From the NCBI RefSeq assembly GCF_900188105.1, contig NZ_FZNP01000007.1, positions 124,001 through 188,000 of the forward strand: a DNA stretch of 64,000 nucleotides. Reading direction: 5' to 3'. The DNA comes from Actinomadura mexicana (lineage in GTDB: Bacteria > Actinomycetota > Actinomycetes > Streptosporangiales > Streptosporangiaceae). Shown piece by piece: positions 42,863-51,097 of the stretch; position 1 is the first letter of the stretch, and each line of letters opens with the position of its first letter. The position numbers and the translations under genes are program-made. The notes under the pieces were generated by a model that saw only the letters and a program-made list of their open reading frames with translations, did no database searches and had not been told where the DNA came from.

Positions 42863-42877
42863 TGTACAAACTGTACA
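42863..42877 (+). promoter_or_regulatory. Two TGTACA hexamers upstream of the clpP pair (YefM-type operator)
   Basis: TGTACA at 42863-42868 and again at 42872-42877, nine bases centre to centre. They lie just downstream of TAGAGT (42847-42852), a possible clpP -10, and end 18 bases before the GTG. TGTACA is the reported core hexamer of YefM-YoeB operators. The position fits a repressor that blocks clpP transcription, and possibly controls the divergent yefM gene too. Confidence 0.55.
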
Positions 42878-42895
42878 GATGATCAAGGAGGCCAT

Positions 42896-43537
42896 GTGAA
42901 CGGCGAACCGTGGCGACAGGACGGGCGGCGGGCGGAGACCTTCACCGGGAGGTCGCGGGCCCGCGCGGCCGAGATGCCGCAACTGGCGGACGCGCAGCTG
43001 TTCGAGCGGCTGCTGGCGCAGCGGATCGTGTTCCTCGGCAGCGAGATCGACGACGGGGTCGCCAACCGGACCAACGCGCAGTTGCTGCTGCTCGCGGCGC
43101 AGGACGCCCGGCGCGACATCACGATCTACATCAACTCCCCCGGCGGCGTCGTGGACGCCGGGATGGCGATCTACGACATGATGCAGTTCGTCCCGAACGA
43201 CATATCCACGGTCGTGATGGGCATGGCCGCCTCCATGGGACAGACGCTGCTGTGCGCGGGGACCCGGGGCAAGCGGTACGCCCTGCGGCACGCGCGCGTG
43301 ATGATGCACCAGCCGCACGGCGGCATCGGCGGCACCGCGTCCGACATCAAGATCCAGGCGGAGCAGTCGCTGTACCTCAAGCGGACCCTGGCGGAGCGCA
43401 CGGCGTTCCACACCGGGCAGCCGCTGGAGCGGATCGAGGCCGACGGGGACCGCGACGCGTGGTTCACGGCGGAGCAGGCCCGCGACTACGGTTTCGTCGA
43501 CCACGTCATCCACAGCACCGACCGGGTGGGCACATGA
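42896..43537 (+). CDS. ClpP-family serine protease, first of a pair
   Basis: This 213-residue ClpP subunit has an intact catalytic triad: Ser113 (GMAASMGQ), His138 (MMHQPHGG) and Asp187 (DRDAWF), with the same spacing as E. coli ClpP. Processing and handle regions are present (YINSPGGVVDAGMAIYD). The N terminus (about 20 basic residues) may be a propeptide. The start is GTG after AAGGAGG. It is followed by a second clpP with ATGA overlap, as in the clpP3-clpP4 pairs of streptomycetes. The pair would form a hetero-oligomeric peptidase working with ClpX or ClpC encoded elsewhere. Confidence 0.95.
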   Translation: MNGEPWRQDGRRAETFTGRSRARAAEMPQLADAQLFERLLAQRIVFLGSEIDDGVANRTNAQLLLLAAQDARRDITIYINSPGGVVDAGMAIYDMMQFVPNDISTVVMGMAASMGQTLLCAGTRGKRYALRHARVMMHQPHGGIGGTASDIKIQAEQSLYLKRTLAERTAFHTGQPLERIEADGDRDAWFTAEQARDYGFVDHVIHSTDRVGT

Positions 43538-44139
43538 CACGTGCGGAACGGCGCTCCCTCGTCCCCCAGTTCGAGGAGCACACCGGCCAGGGCCGCAAGG
43601 AGACCGACCCCTACAGCAAGCTGTTCGAGGAGCGCATCGTGTTCCTCGGCGCACCGGTGGACGACATCAGCGCGGGCGACGTCACGGCGCAGATGCTGGC
43701 CCTGGAGGGCATGGACGCCGACCGGCCGATCGCCCTCTACATCAACTCGCCGGGCGGGTCGATCACCGCGATGCTGGCGATCTGCGACACGATGCGCTAC
43801 GTCCGGCCCGAGATCGAGACCACCTGCGTCGGGCAGGCCGGGTCGGCCGCGGCGATCCTGCTGGCGGCGGGCTCGCCCGGGCGCAGGCAGGCGCTGCCGC
43901 GCGCCCGGATCCTGCTGCACGAGCCGGCGATCGAGGTGGCCAGCGGCCACGCCACCGACCTGGCGATCCAGGCGCGGGAGGTCCTGCGGCTGCGCGAGCA
44001 GACCGAGGCGATCCTGGCCGAGGCCACCGGGCGCGACCCAGCGACCGTCCGCCGCGACCTGGACCGCGACCGCTACTTCACCGCCGCCGAGGCCAAGGAG
44101 TACGGGCTGATCGACGAGGTGCTCACGTCCCGTCACTAG
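43534..44139 (+). CDS. ClpP-family serine protease, second of a pair
   Basis: This 201-residue ClpP paralogue has Ser104 (CVGQAGSAAA), His129 (LLHEPAIE) and Asp179 (DRDRYF). The serine motif GQAGSAAA differs from the GMAASMG of the first gene, a divergence seen in ClpP4/ClpP2-like subunits. The start ATG overlaps the stop of the first clpP, so equal stoichiometry is expected. Both appear catalytically competent from the residues present. Confidence 0.95.
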   Translation: MTRAERRSLVPQFEEHTGQGRKETDPYSKLFEERIVFLGAPVDDISAGDVTAQMLALEGMDADRPIALYINSPGGSITAMLAICDTMRYVRPEIETTCVGQAGSAAAILLAAGSPGRRQALPRARILLHEPAIEVASGHATDLAIQAREVLRLREQTEAILAEATGRDPATVRRDLDRDRYFTAAEAKEYGLIDEVLTSRH

Positions 44140-44212
44140 CGCGCCAGCCGCGTGTTCCCCGCCGGCGGCTGGGGACGGCCGCAAACAGCAGGGTTGGATC
44201 ACCCCGGGCGGG

Positions 44213-44238
44213 GGAATCTTGTCACGGTGTTCAGCGTT
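44213..44238 (+). promoter_or_regulatory. SigR-type promoter (GGAAT-N18-GTT) for rbpA
   Basis: GGAAT (44213-44217) and GTT (44236-44238) are separated by exactly 18 bases, the consensus of the thiol-oxidative-stress sigma factor SigR/SigH. rbpA is a known SigR target in Streptomyces, so disulfide stress should induce it here as well. The site is about 40 bases upstream of the ATG. Confidence 0.7.
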
Positions 44239-44279
44239 GGTCAGGGCAAGACCGCAAGCCGTCTGGGAGGCACGTGACG

Positions 44280-44624
44280 ATGGCCGAGCGCGCACTTCGC
44301 GGCACCCGACTCGGAGCTACGAGCTACGAGAACGATCGCAACACCGATCTGGCCCCTCGCCAAGAGGTGGACTACACCTGCACCAAGGGCCACCGGTTCA
44401 CCGTGACGCTCGCAGCCGAGGCCGAGGTGCCGATCACCTGGGAATGCCGCAACTGCGGCGCCACGGCGCTGCGGGTCGACGGCGAGCTGCCCCAAACCAA
44501 GAAGGGAAAGGCGCCGCGGACCCACTGGGACATGCTCATGGAGCGCAGGACCCTGGAGGACCTGGAGGAGGTCCTGGCCGAACGCCTGGAGATCTTGCGA
44601 GCGGGGCGCAAGAAGTCCGCGTGA
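44280..44624 (+). CDS. rbpA: RNA polymerase-binding protein RbpA
   Basis: At 114 residues this is the usual length. It begins MAERALRGTRLGATSYENDR and has APRQEVDYTC, the zinc-like core C-x-(H)...ECRNCG, then KKGKAPRTHWDMLMERR (sigma-interacting region), ending in GRKKSA. RbpA binds RNA polymerase and the principal sigma factor, stabilising open complexes. ATG 44280 with GGGAGG ahead matches the family N terminus; the GTG two codons earlier is less likely. A 15-base terminator hairpin follows. Confidence 0.96.
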   Translation: MAERALRGTRLGATSYENDRNTDLAPRQEVDYTCTKGHRFTVTLAAEAEVPITWECRNCGATALRVDGELPQTKKGKAPRTHWDMLMERRTLEDLEEVLAERLEILRAGRKKSA

Positions 44625-44643
44625 GCGGCTGACAGTTCTCGAC

Positions 44644-44679
44644 GCGAAGGCCCGCACCGGCGAGGGTGCGGGCCTTCGC
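44644..44679 (+). terminator. Strong terminator hairpin after rbpA
   Basis: GCGAAGGCCCGCACC and GGTGCGGGCCTTCGC form a perfect 15-base stem with a 6-base loop (GGCGAG). It starts 20 bases after the rbpA stop and precedes the 3' end of the convergent response-regulator gene, so it probably serves both. There is no T-run. Confidence 0.8.
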
Positions 44680-44722
44680 CATGCCCGCGGGCCTTCGCCC
44701 CGCCCGGGGCCCGCCCCGCCCG

Positions 44723-45388
44723 TCACCGGCCCGAGCGGGGCAGCACCAGGCCGCTCTCGTAGGCGGCGACGACCGCCTGGACGCGGTCGCGCAGCCCCAG
44801 CTTGCGCAGGATCCGGCTGACGTGGGTCTTGACCGTCTCGTCCCCGACGACCAGCCGGCCGGCGATCTCGGTGTTGGACAGGCCCGCGGCGACCAGGCGC
44901 AGCACGTCGGTCTCGCGCGGCGTCAGCGCGTCCAGGGCCGTTCCCGCCGACGGCGGGCGCGGCCGCAGCCGCGCGAACTCCCCGATGAGGCGGCGGGTGA
45001 CGGCCGGGGCCAGCAGCGCCTCCCCCGCGGCGACGACCCGGACGGCGTCGAACAGCCGCTCGGCCGTGACGTCCTTGAGCAGGAACCCGCTGGCGCCCGC
45101 GACCAGGGCGTCGTAGACGTGCTCGTCCAGGTCGAACGTGGTCAGCATCAGGACCCGCGGCGGGTCGGGCTCGGCGGTGACGCGTCGCGTGGCCTCGATG
45201 CCGTCCATGACCGGCATCCTCACGTCCATGAGCACGACGTCGGGACGGTGGTCGCGGCAGACCCGGACCGCGGCGGCGCCGTCGGCCGCCGTCGCCACCA
45301 CCTCCAGGTCCGGCTGGGTGCCCAGCAGGGCCCCGAATCCGGCGCGGACGACCTCCTGGTCGTCGGCCACCGTGACGCGGATCTTCAC
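44723..45388 (-). CDS. NarL/LuxR-family response regulator
   Basis: This 221-residue protein has a receiver domain with acidic pair VTVADDQEVV, Asp in VVLMDVRMPVMDG, Thr in LMLTTFD and Lys in FLLKDV. The LuxR HTH contains LTPRETDVLRLVAAGLSNTEIA and DETVKTHVSRILRKLG. The GTG start, with GGAGGAGG ahead, overlaps the kinase stop. It pairs with the histidine kinase and probably controls the divergent ABC exporter, a common arrangement in actinomycetes. Confidence 0.94.
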   Translation of the reverse strand: MKIRVTVADDQEVVRAGFGALLGTQPDLEVVATAADGAAAVRVCRDHRPDVVLMDVRMPVMDGIEATRRVTAEPDPPRVLMLTTFDLDEHVYDALVAGASGFLLKDVTAERLFDAVRVVAAGEALLAPAVTRRLIGEFARLRPRPPSAGTALDALTPRETDVLRLVAAGLSNTEIAGRLVVGDETVKTHVSRILRKLGLRDRVQAVVAAYESGLVLPRSGR

Positions 45389-46395
45389 GGCGCCTCCTCC
45401 CCCAGTGGCAGCACGGCCTCCACCAGGAACCCGCCGGCGGGCCCCGGGCCGGTGCGCAGGCCGCCGCCGACCGCGGCGGCGCGCTCGCGCATGCCGAGCA
45501 GCCCGAGCCCGGCCGGACTCCCGTCGAGGCCGGGGCCGTTGTCGCGGACGCTGACGCGCAGCGCGTCCGGGGCGTAGTCGAGCTCCACGTCGACCGCGGC
45601 GCCGGGCGCGTGCCTGCGGGCGTTGGTCAGGGCCTCCTGGACGATCCGGTAGGCGGCCAGCTCCAGCCCGGGGTCCAGGGCCGCGACGTGCCCGCCGACG
45701 ATCAGTCGGACGCCCGCGGCGCCCGACTCGCGGGTCTCGTCGATCAGCTCGAGGAGCTGCTGCAGGCCCGGCTGGGGGCGGCGGGCGGGCTCGGCGCCGG
45801 CGTCCTCGCGCAGCACGCCGAGCAGCCGCCGCATCTCGGTGAGCGCCGTGCGGGCGGTGTCGCCGATGCCCAGCAGCCGCCTGGCCCCCTCCTCCGGCAT
45901 GCCGGGGACCGCCAGCCGGGCCGTCTCGGCCTGCACGGAGATCATCGAGATGTGGTGGGCGACGACGTCGTGCAGCTCGCGGGCGATGCGGGCCCGCTCG
46001 CCGCGCGCGGTGTGCTCCAGCAGGGTGGTCTCGAACGCCCGCCGGGAGGCGTCGCGCGCGGCGGACTCGGCGCGGCGCCGCAGGACGCGGCGGCGCGCCA
46101 GGACCGTCCAGACGGCGGCGAGGGCGGCGAGGGCGGCGACGGCGGGGCCGCGGTGCAGCACGCACGCCGCGGCGGCCGCCGCGGTGATCATGGCGGCGGC
46201 CGCCGCACCCCGGTCGCGGACCACCGCCAGCGGGAGCGTCGCGCAGACGTCCACCACCAGCGCCAGCGCCAGGACCACCCCCGATCCGTGGGTGCGGTAG
46301 ACGGCCTCGGCGGCGGCGGCCACGGCGAGGCCGCCGCCGGCCGCCGGCCACCGCGCCCGCCCGGCGGTCCCGTCGCTGTCGTCCACGGACGCCAT
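45385..46395 (-). CDS. NarL-type sensor histidine kinase
   Basis: This 336-residue protein has four to five N-terminal membrane helices with little extracytoplasmic sequence. HisKA_3 has the phospho-acceptor His in ERARIARELHDVVAHHISMI, and HATPase_c has EALTNARRHAPG and DNGPG, ending GLGLLGMRERAAAVGGGL. Such kinases sense signals at the membrane and phosphorylate NarL-type regulators, here the overlapping downstream gene. The ATG at 46395 is used because the upstream extension is low-complexity Arg/Gly. Confidence 0.93.
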   Translation of the reverse strand: MASVDDSDGTAGRARWPAAGGGLAVAAAAEAVYRTHGSGVVLALALVVDVCATLPLAVVRDRGAAAAAMITAAAAAACVLHRGPAVAALAALAAVWTVLARRRVLRRRAESAARDASRRAFETTLLEHTARGERARIARELHDVVAHHISMISVQAETARLAVPGMPEEGARRLLGIGDTARTALTEMRRLLGVLREDAGAEPARRPQPGLQQLLELIDETRESGAAGVRLIVGGHVAALDPGLELAAYRIVQEALTNARRHAPGAAVDVELDYAPDALRVSVRDNGPGLDGSPAGLGLLGMRERAAAVGGGLRTGPGPAGGFLVEAVLPLGEEAP

Positions 46396-46507
46396 TGTGG
46401 CGCGGCCGGCGCCGCGGCGGCGTCCCTCCCGCGAGGGACGCCCGGTCCCCCGGCCGCGCCCGCCAAGACTCCTCCCCGGCGTGACGCCCCGGGGCCGCGG
46501 CGCTCCG

Positions 46508-46513
46508 TAGCCT
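46508..46513 (+). promoter_or_regulatory. Leaderless-type -10 element (TAGCCT) for the ABC exporter operon
   Basis: TAGCCT ends seven bases before the ATG at 46521 with no RBS between. Transcription is expected to start at the ATG, so the exporter mRNA is probably leaderless. Confidence 0.4.
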
Positions 46514-46520
46514 CCCTTCC

Positions 46521-47450
46521 ATGGAGGCAACCATCGAAGTGCGGGACCTGCGCAAGCGCTACGGGCCCACCCTCGCCGTGGACGACCTGTCGTTCACCGT
46601 CGGCCCAGGGCAGGTCACCGGGTTCGTCGGCCCGAACGGCGCCGGCAAGTCCACCACCATGCGGATGATCATGGGGTTGGACCGGCCCGACGGCGGGACG
46701 GCGCTGGTCGGCGGCCGGCCCTACCGGTCGCTGCGGGCGCCGCTGTGCCGGCTCGGGGCGATGCTGGACGCGTCCGCGCTCCACCCGGCGCGCCGCGCCC
46801 GCGACCATCTGCTGTGGCTCGCGCACGCCAACGGGCTGCCGGCCCGGCGGGTGGACGAGGTGATCGCGCTGACCGGGCTGGCGAGCGCGGCCCGCCGCCG
46901 GGCGGGCGGGTTCTCCCTCGGCATGCGGCAGCGGCTCGGGATCGCCGCGGCGCTGCTCGGGGACCCGCCGGTGCTGATGTTCGACGAGCCGGTCAACGGC
47001 CTGGACCCCGAGGGCGTCACCTGGATCCGGGGGCTGCTGCGGTCGCTGGCCGCCGAGGGACGCGCCGTGCTGGTCTCCAGCCACCTGATGGGCGAGCTGG
47101 AGGGCGGCGCCGACCATCTGCTGGTGATCGGGCGCGGCCGGATGATCGCCGACACCAGGGTCGCGGACCTGCTGGAGGCCGCGTCCGGCGGCCGGGTCGA
47201 GGTGCGCACCGCCGAGCGCCGGGAGGCCATGACCGCGCTGGCGCGTGCGAGCGCCACGGTGACGGCGTCCGGCCCGGACGCCGTCACCGTCACGGGACTG
47301 GCCGCCGAGCGGGTCATCGCGGTGCTCACCGAGGCCGGGGTGGGGTTCAGCGGCATCGGCGAGCACCGCGCGTCCCTGGAGGAGGCCTACATGGAGCTGA
47401 CCCGGGACGCGGTGGAGTTCCAGGCCGCGCAGGGGCGGGAGTCCCGGTGA
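46521..47450 (+). CDS. ABC transporter ATP-binding protein
   Basis: This 309-residue protein has Walker A GPNGAGKST, signature FSLGMRQRLGIA, Walker B LMFDEPVNGLDPEG and an SSHLMGELE stretch around the H-loop. The C-terminal domain resembles those of antibiotic- or bacteriocin-exporting ABC-2 systems (BcrA type). Two permease genes follow with 4-base overlaps. Likely regulated by the divergent NarL-type system. Confidence 0.95.
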   Translation: MEATIEVRDLRKRYGPTLAVDDLSFTVGPGQVTGFVGPNGAGKSTTMRMIMGLDRPDGGTALVGGRPYRSLRAPLCRLGAMLDASALHPARRARDHLLWLAHANGLPARRVDEVIALTGLASAARRRAGGFSLGMRQRLGIAAALLGDPPVLMFDEPVNGLDPEGVTWIRGLLRSLAAEGRAVLVSSHLMGELEGGADHLLVIGRGRMIADTRVADLLEAASGGRVEVRTAERREAMTALARASATVTASGPDAVTVTGLAAERVIAVLTEAGVGFSGIGEHRASLEEAYMELTRDAVEFQAAQGRESR

Positions 47451-48904
47451 GCGCCCTGGGGCCCACCGCGTCGGCGGCGCCGTACCGCAGCGCGGTCGGC
47501 GACGAGGCCCGCGACGGCTTCGGGCGGCTGCTGTTCGCCGAGTGGACCAAGCTGCGCACCGTCCGCCGCTGGATGCTGGCCCTGCCGGCGTCGGTGCTGC
47601 TGACCGTGCTGGTGGCGCTGCTGGCGGCGGCGGGCAGCCAGTCCACCCGCCAAGGGGACGGGCCGTCCGAACCGGCGCGGCCGCAGGCCTCCGACCTCGG
47701 CCACTACACCTACCGGCCGCTGGCGGGGGACGGCTCGGTCGTCGCCCGCGTCACCTCCCAGGAGGGCGGCGGCGCGTGGGCCAAGGCCGGCCTCATGGTC
47801 AGGGGAAGCGCGCAGAGGGGCGCCCCGTACGCGGCGCTGGTGGTGACGCCGGGACACGGCGTCCGCCTCCAGAGCGCCTACAAGGACGGCGGCGCCGGCG
47901 GCGGGACGGGCACAGTGCCGCGCTGGCTCAAGCTGACCCGCGCGGGGACGGGTGTCACGGGCTATGCCTCGGCCGACGGCCGCGACTGGCGCCGCGTCGG
48001 GTCCGTCCAGCTGGAGGGGCTGCCGCGGACGGCCCTGGCGGGCGTGCTCGTGGCCGCCCCGGACAAGGTCGAGGTACGGCGCATGTTCGGCGGTGAGAGC
48101 GTCTCAGGGCGGCCCTCCGCCACCCGGGCGACGTTCGACCAGGTGGCCGTGACGCCGGCGCAGCCGGGCGCCGCGTGGCGGGACCGCGGCGCCGCCGGCG
48201 GGCCGGCGGCCGACCCGTCCCTGGACGGCCGCACCGGCGCCGAAGGGACGATCACGCTGAAGGGCGTGGGGGACGTCGGTCCCAACGCGTTCGCCGACGA
48301 CGTCACCAGGAACACCCTCACCGGGACGCTGGTCGGGCAGGTGGCGATCGTCGTCCTGGCGGTGCTGTTCGTGACGGCCGAGTACCGGCGCGGGATGCTG
48401 CGCACGACGTTCGCGGCCGCCCCCCGGCGCGGCCGGGTCCTGGCGGCCAAGGCCGTCGTGGCGGGCCTGGCGTCGCTGGTGGCGGGGCTGGCGGCGGCGT
48501 TCGGGTCGATGCTGCTCGCCGGGCCGGTGCAGCGTTCCCACGGGCTGGCGGCGCCGTCCCTGGCCGACGGCGCGGTGCTGCGCGCGGTCGCCGGCACGGG
48601 GGCGCTGTTCGCCCTGATCGCCGTGTTCTCGCTGGCGGTCGCGGTGATCGTGCGGCGCGGCGCGCCCGCGATCACGATCGTGCTGCTGCTCCTGCTCCTC
48701 CCGCAGATCGTGGCGACCGGGCTGCCGCTGTCGGCGGCGCGGTGGCTGGAGCGCGGCACCCCGGCGGCCGGGTTCGCGATCCAGCACACCGTCGACCGGT
48801 TCGACCAGTCGATCGGGCCATGGGCGGGGCTCTGGGTGCTGTGCGCGTACGCGGCGGTCGCGCTCGCCGCCGCCGCGTGGCTGGTCCAGAGGCGCGACGC
48901 ATGA
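47447..48904 (+). CDS. ABC-2 permease with an embedded lectin-like extracytoplasmic domain
   Basis: This 485-residue protein begins with GTG overlapping the ATPase stop. An N-terminal EWTKLRTVRRWMLAL and first helix are typical of ABC-2 permeases that pair with BcrA-type ATPases. The first loop, about 250 residues (about 60-290), is unusually long and resembles a DUF1349/concanavalin-like sandwich: AKAGLMVRGSAQRGAPYAAL, VVTPGHGVRLQSAYKDGG, WLKLTRAGTGVTGYASADG. Five further helices follow (about 300-480). The embedded domain may bind a carbohydrate or other ligand outside the cell. Similarity is by eye. Confidence 0.88.
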   Translation: MSALGPTASAAPYRSAVGDEARDGFGRLLFAEWTKLRTVRRWMLALPASVLLTVLVALLAAAGSQSTRQGDGPSEPARPQASDLGHYTYRPLAGDGSVVARVTSQEGGGAWAKAGLMVRGSAQRGAPYAALVVTPGHGVRLQSAYKDGGAGGGTGTVPRWLKLTRAGTGVTGYASADGRDWRRVGSVQLEGLPRTALAGVLVAAPDKVEVRRMFGGESVSGRPSATRATFDQVAVTPAQPGAAWRDRGAAGGPAADPSLDGRTGAEGTITLKGVGDVGPNAFADDVTRNTLTGTLVGQVAIVVLAVLFVTAEYRRGMLRTTFAAAPRRGRVLAAKAVVAGLASLVAGLAAAFGSMLLAGPVQRSHGLAAPSLADGAVLRAVAGTGALFALIAVFSLAVAVIVRRGAPAITIVLLLLLLPQIVATGLPLSAARWLERGTPAAGFAIQHTVDRFDQSIGPWAGLWVLCAYAAVALAAAAWLVQRRDA

Positions 48905-49710
48905 CCGGCCGGGCAGGGACGGGCCTGCACGCGCTGCACGCCGAGTGGACGAAGCTGCGCACGGTGCCGAGCACGGCGTGGCTCGCGCCGGCGCTGGCGG
49001 TGCTGGTCGCCGCGGTGGGCGCGGCGGTGACCGGGACGGTGGACACCTCGCACTGCACGACCCCCGCCGGGTGCGTGGAGGACACGCCGAAGCTGGCGCT
49101 GTCGGGCGTGCGGCTGGGGCAGGTCGCCGCGGTGGTCCTCGGCGTGCTGGCGGTCGGGGGCGAGTACGCCGCCGGCACGATCGCCGCGACCCTGGCGGCG
49201 GTTCCGGGGCGGATCACCGTGCTGGCCGCCAAGGCCGCCGTGGTGGCGGGGCTCGTCGCCGCGGGCGGGACGGCCGGGGTGCTGGCGTCGCTGGCGGCGG
49301 CGCGGGGCGTCCTGCCCGGCAACGGCTTCACGGCCGCGAACGGCTACCCGCCGCTGTCCCTCGCCGACGGCCCCACCGCCCGCGCGGCCGCCGGGACCGT
49401 CCTCTACCTGGTGCTGGTGGCGCTGCTGGCCCTGGGTGCGGGGGCGGTGCTGCGCGAGCCCGCGGCGGCGATCAGCGTGGTCCTGGCGCTGCTGTGGATC
49501 GCGCCGGTCCTCACGCGGCTGGTGGGGGACGAGGCGTGGCGCGAGCGGCTGGAGAAGGCGGCGCCGATGACGGCGGGACTGGCCGTCCAGGCGACGCGGG
49601 GGGTGGACCGGCTGCCGATCGGGCCGTGGGAGGGCCTCGGCGTGCTGGCCGCCTACACGGCCGCGGCGCTGCTGGCGGGCGGTGCCGCGCTCACCGTCCG
49701 CGACGCCTGA
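48901..49710 (+). CDS. ABC-2 permease subunit
   Basis: This 269-residue protein has six predicted helices and starts MTGRAGTGLHALHAEWTKLRT, the same EWTKLRT signature as the first permease, so the two subunits are related, but this one has no embedded domain. A short loop contains DTSHCTTPAGCVEDT with two Cys that may form a disulfide. It overlaps the upstream stop by four bases and completes a three-gene exporter operon. Confidence 0.92.
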   Translation: MTGRAGTGLHALHAEWTKLRTVPSTAWLAPALAVLVAAVGAAVTGTVDTSHCTTPAGCVEDTPKLALSGVRLGQVAAVVLGVLAVGGEYAAGTIAATLAAVPGRITVLAAKAAVVAGLVAAGGTAGVLASLAAARGVLPGNGFTAANGYPPLSLADGPTARAAAGTVLYLVLVALLALGAGAVLREPAAAISVVLALLWIAPVLTRLVGDEAWRERLEKAAPMTAGLAVQATRGVDRLPIGPWEGLGVLAAYTAAALLAGGAALTVRDA

Positions 49711-49713
49711 CGG

Positions 49714-50256
49714 TCAGGCGCGCGACGTCCTGTCGCCGTTCTCGTCGGCGGCCTTGTCGTCGTGGACGACCTCGCCGCGGACCACCGGTCCGGGCGGGGT
49801 CTCGACGCGGTCGGGTCCGGGACCCCGTGCGAACGGGTCGAACCCTGCGGCGCCCGGAGGGAACATGGTGGCGGCGCGTTCCTCGGCGGCCCGCATCCGG
49901 CGCGCCGCGAACGCCGACAGGGCGCGGCGGACGAGCGGGCGGGTGAACGGCAGCACGAACACGAGCCCGACCACGTCGGTGACGAAGCCGGGGACCAGCA
50001 GCAGCACGCCGCCGGCCATGACCAGCGCCGCGTCCGCGACCTCCCTGTCCGGCAGCACCCCGCGCCGCGCCGTCTCCTGCAGGGCCCGCCAAGCGCGGCG
50101 TCCCTCCCGGCGGACGATCCACGCGCCGAGGGCGGTCTCGGCGATCAGCAGGCCGACCGTGGGCCAGGCGCCGATCACCTCGCCGACCTGGATCAGCACG
50201 AAGATCTCCAGGACCGGCACCAGCAGGAACGCCAGGACGATCAGCAGCGGCAGCAT
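49714..50256 (-). CDS. fxsA: FxsA family membrane protein
   Basis: This 180-residue protein has three to four helices and the FxsA signature: VPVLEIFVLIQVGEVIGAW, ALGAWIVRREGRRA, LLLVPGFVTDVVGLVFVLP. FxsA in E. coli affects exclusion of phage T7; its role in actinomycetes is unknown. The cytoplasmic C-terminal tail is hydrophilic (ARGPGPDRVETPPGP). It lies 89 bases after the Ppm-type gene and could be cotranscribed with lnt and ppm. Confidence 0.92.
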   Translation of the reverse strand: MLPLLIVLAFLLVPVLEIFVLIQVGEVIGAWPTVGLLIAETALGAWIVRREGRRAWRALQETARRGVLPDREVADAALVMAGGVLLLVPGFVTDVVGLVFVLPFTRPLVRRALSAFAARRMRAAEERAATMFPPGAAGFDPFARGPGPDRVETPPGPVVRGEVVHDDKAADENGDRTSRA

Positions 50257-50345
50257 GTCTCCATCTTCGGGGTCGTCGAAAACCTCTTCCCCTGGTTCAA
50301 CGCCGGGACGGCCCCGTTCGTTTCCCCGGGCGCCCCGGGCGCGCC

Positions 50346-51092
50346 TCAGCCCGGATCGCGGAGCTTGCCGATGCGGTCGCTCATCCCCCACTGGGTGATG
50401 CGCAGCGCCGCCTCGGCCATCACGTCCCGGCTCATCTTGCTGGTCCCGTGGACGCGCTCGACGAACGTGATCGGCACCTCGACCACGCGCAGCCCCTGCC
50501 GCACGGCCCGCAGCGCCAGGTCGACCTGGAAGCAGTAGCCGCGCGAGTCGACCCCCTCCAGCCCGATCTTCTCCAGGGTCGCCGCGCGGAAGGCGCGGTA
50601 GCCGCCGGTGGCGTCGTGCAGCGGGATGCCGAGCATCACCCGGGCGTAGGTGTTGGCGCCGCGCGACAGCGCCTCGCGCCGCTTCGGCCAGTTGCGCACC
50701 CGGCCGCCCGGCACCCAGCGGGCGCCGATGACCAGGTCGGCGTCCTCCAGCGCCGACAGCAGCCGCGGAAGCTCCTCGGGCTGGTGGGAGCCGTCGGCGT
50801 CCATCTCGACCATGACGTCGTAGCCGTGCTCGGCGGCCCACCGGAACCCGGCGATGTAGGCGGGGCCGAGGCCCTCCTTGCCCTGCCGGTGCAGCACCTT
50901 GATCTGCTCGTCCGAGGCCGCCATCGCGTCGGCGGCCTCGCCGGTGCCGTCGGGGCTCGCGTCGTCCACGACGAGGACGTCCACCGACGGGACGGCCTCG
51001 CGCACCCGCCCGGCGATGCGCTCGATGTTCTCCCGCTCGTTGTACGTCGGGATGATCACGAGCACCCGACCGAGGCCGGCTGGGATCTCCAT
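50346..51092 (-). CDS. Polyprenol-phosphate mannose synthase (DPM1-like GT2)
   Basis: This 248-residue GT2 protein without membrane helices has VIIPTYNERENIERI, VDDASPDGTGE, MVEMDADGSHQPEELP (DAD metal site) and RVHGTSKMSRDVM. It transfers mannose from GDP-Man to polyprenol phosphate, giving the donor used by GT39 mannosyltransferases. It is five bases after lnt; in mycobacteria the two activities are fused in one protein, Ppm1, and here they are separate. A TTG three codons upstream that overlaps the lnt stop is an alternative start. Confidence 0.93.
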   Translation of the reverse strand: MEIPAGLGRVLVIIPTYNERENIERIAGRVREAVPSVDVLVVDDASPDGTGEAADAMAASDEQIKVLHRQGKEGLGPAYIAGFRWAAEHGYDVMVEMDADGSHQPEELPRLLSALEDADLVIGARWVPGGRVRNWPKRREALSRGANTYARVMLGIPLHDATGGYRAFRAATLEKIGLEGVDSRGYCFQVDLALRAVRQGLRVVEVPITFVERVHGTSKMSRDVMAEAALRITQWGMSDRIGKLRDPG

Positions 51093-51097
51093 CCGCG

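Noticed and set aside
46745..48904. 719-residue frame including the first permease
   Set aside because: The N-terminal part overlaps the ATPase gene. The GTG at 47447 overlaps the ATPase stop and begins a normal permease N terminus.
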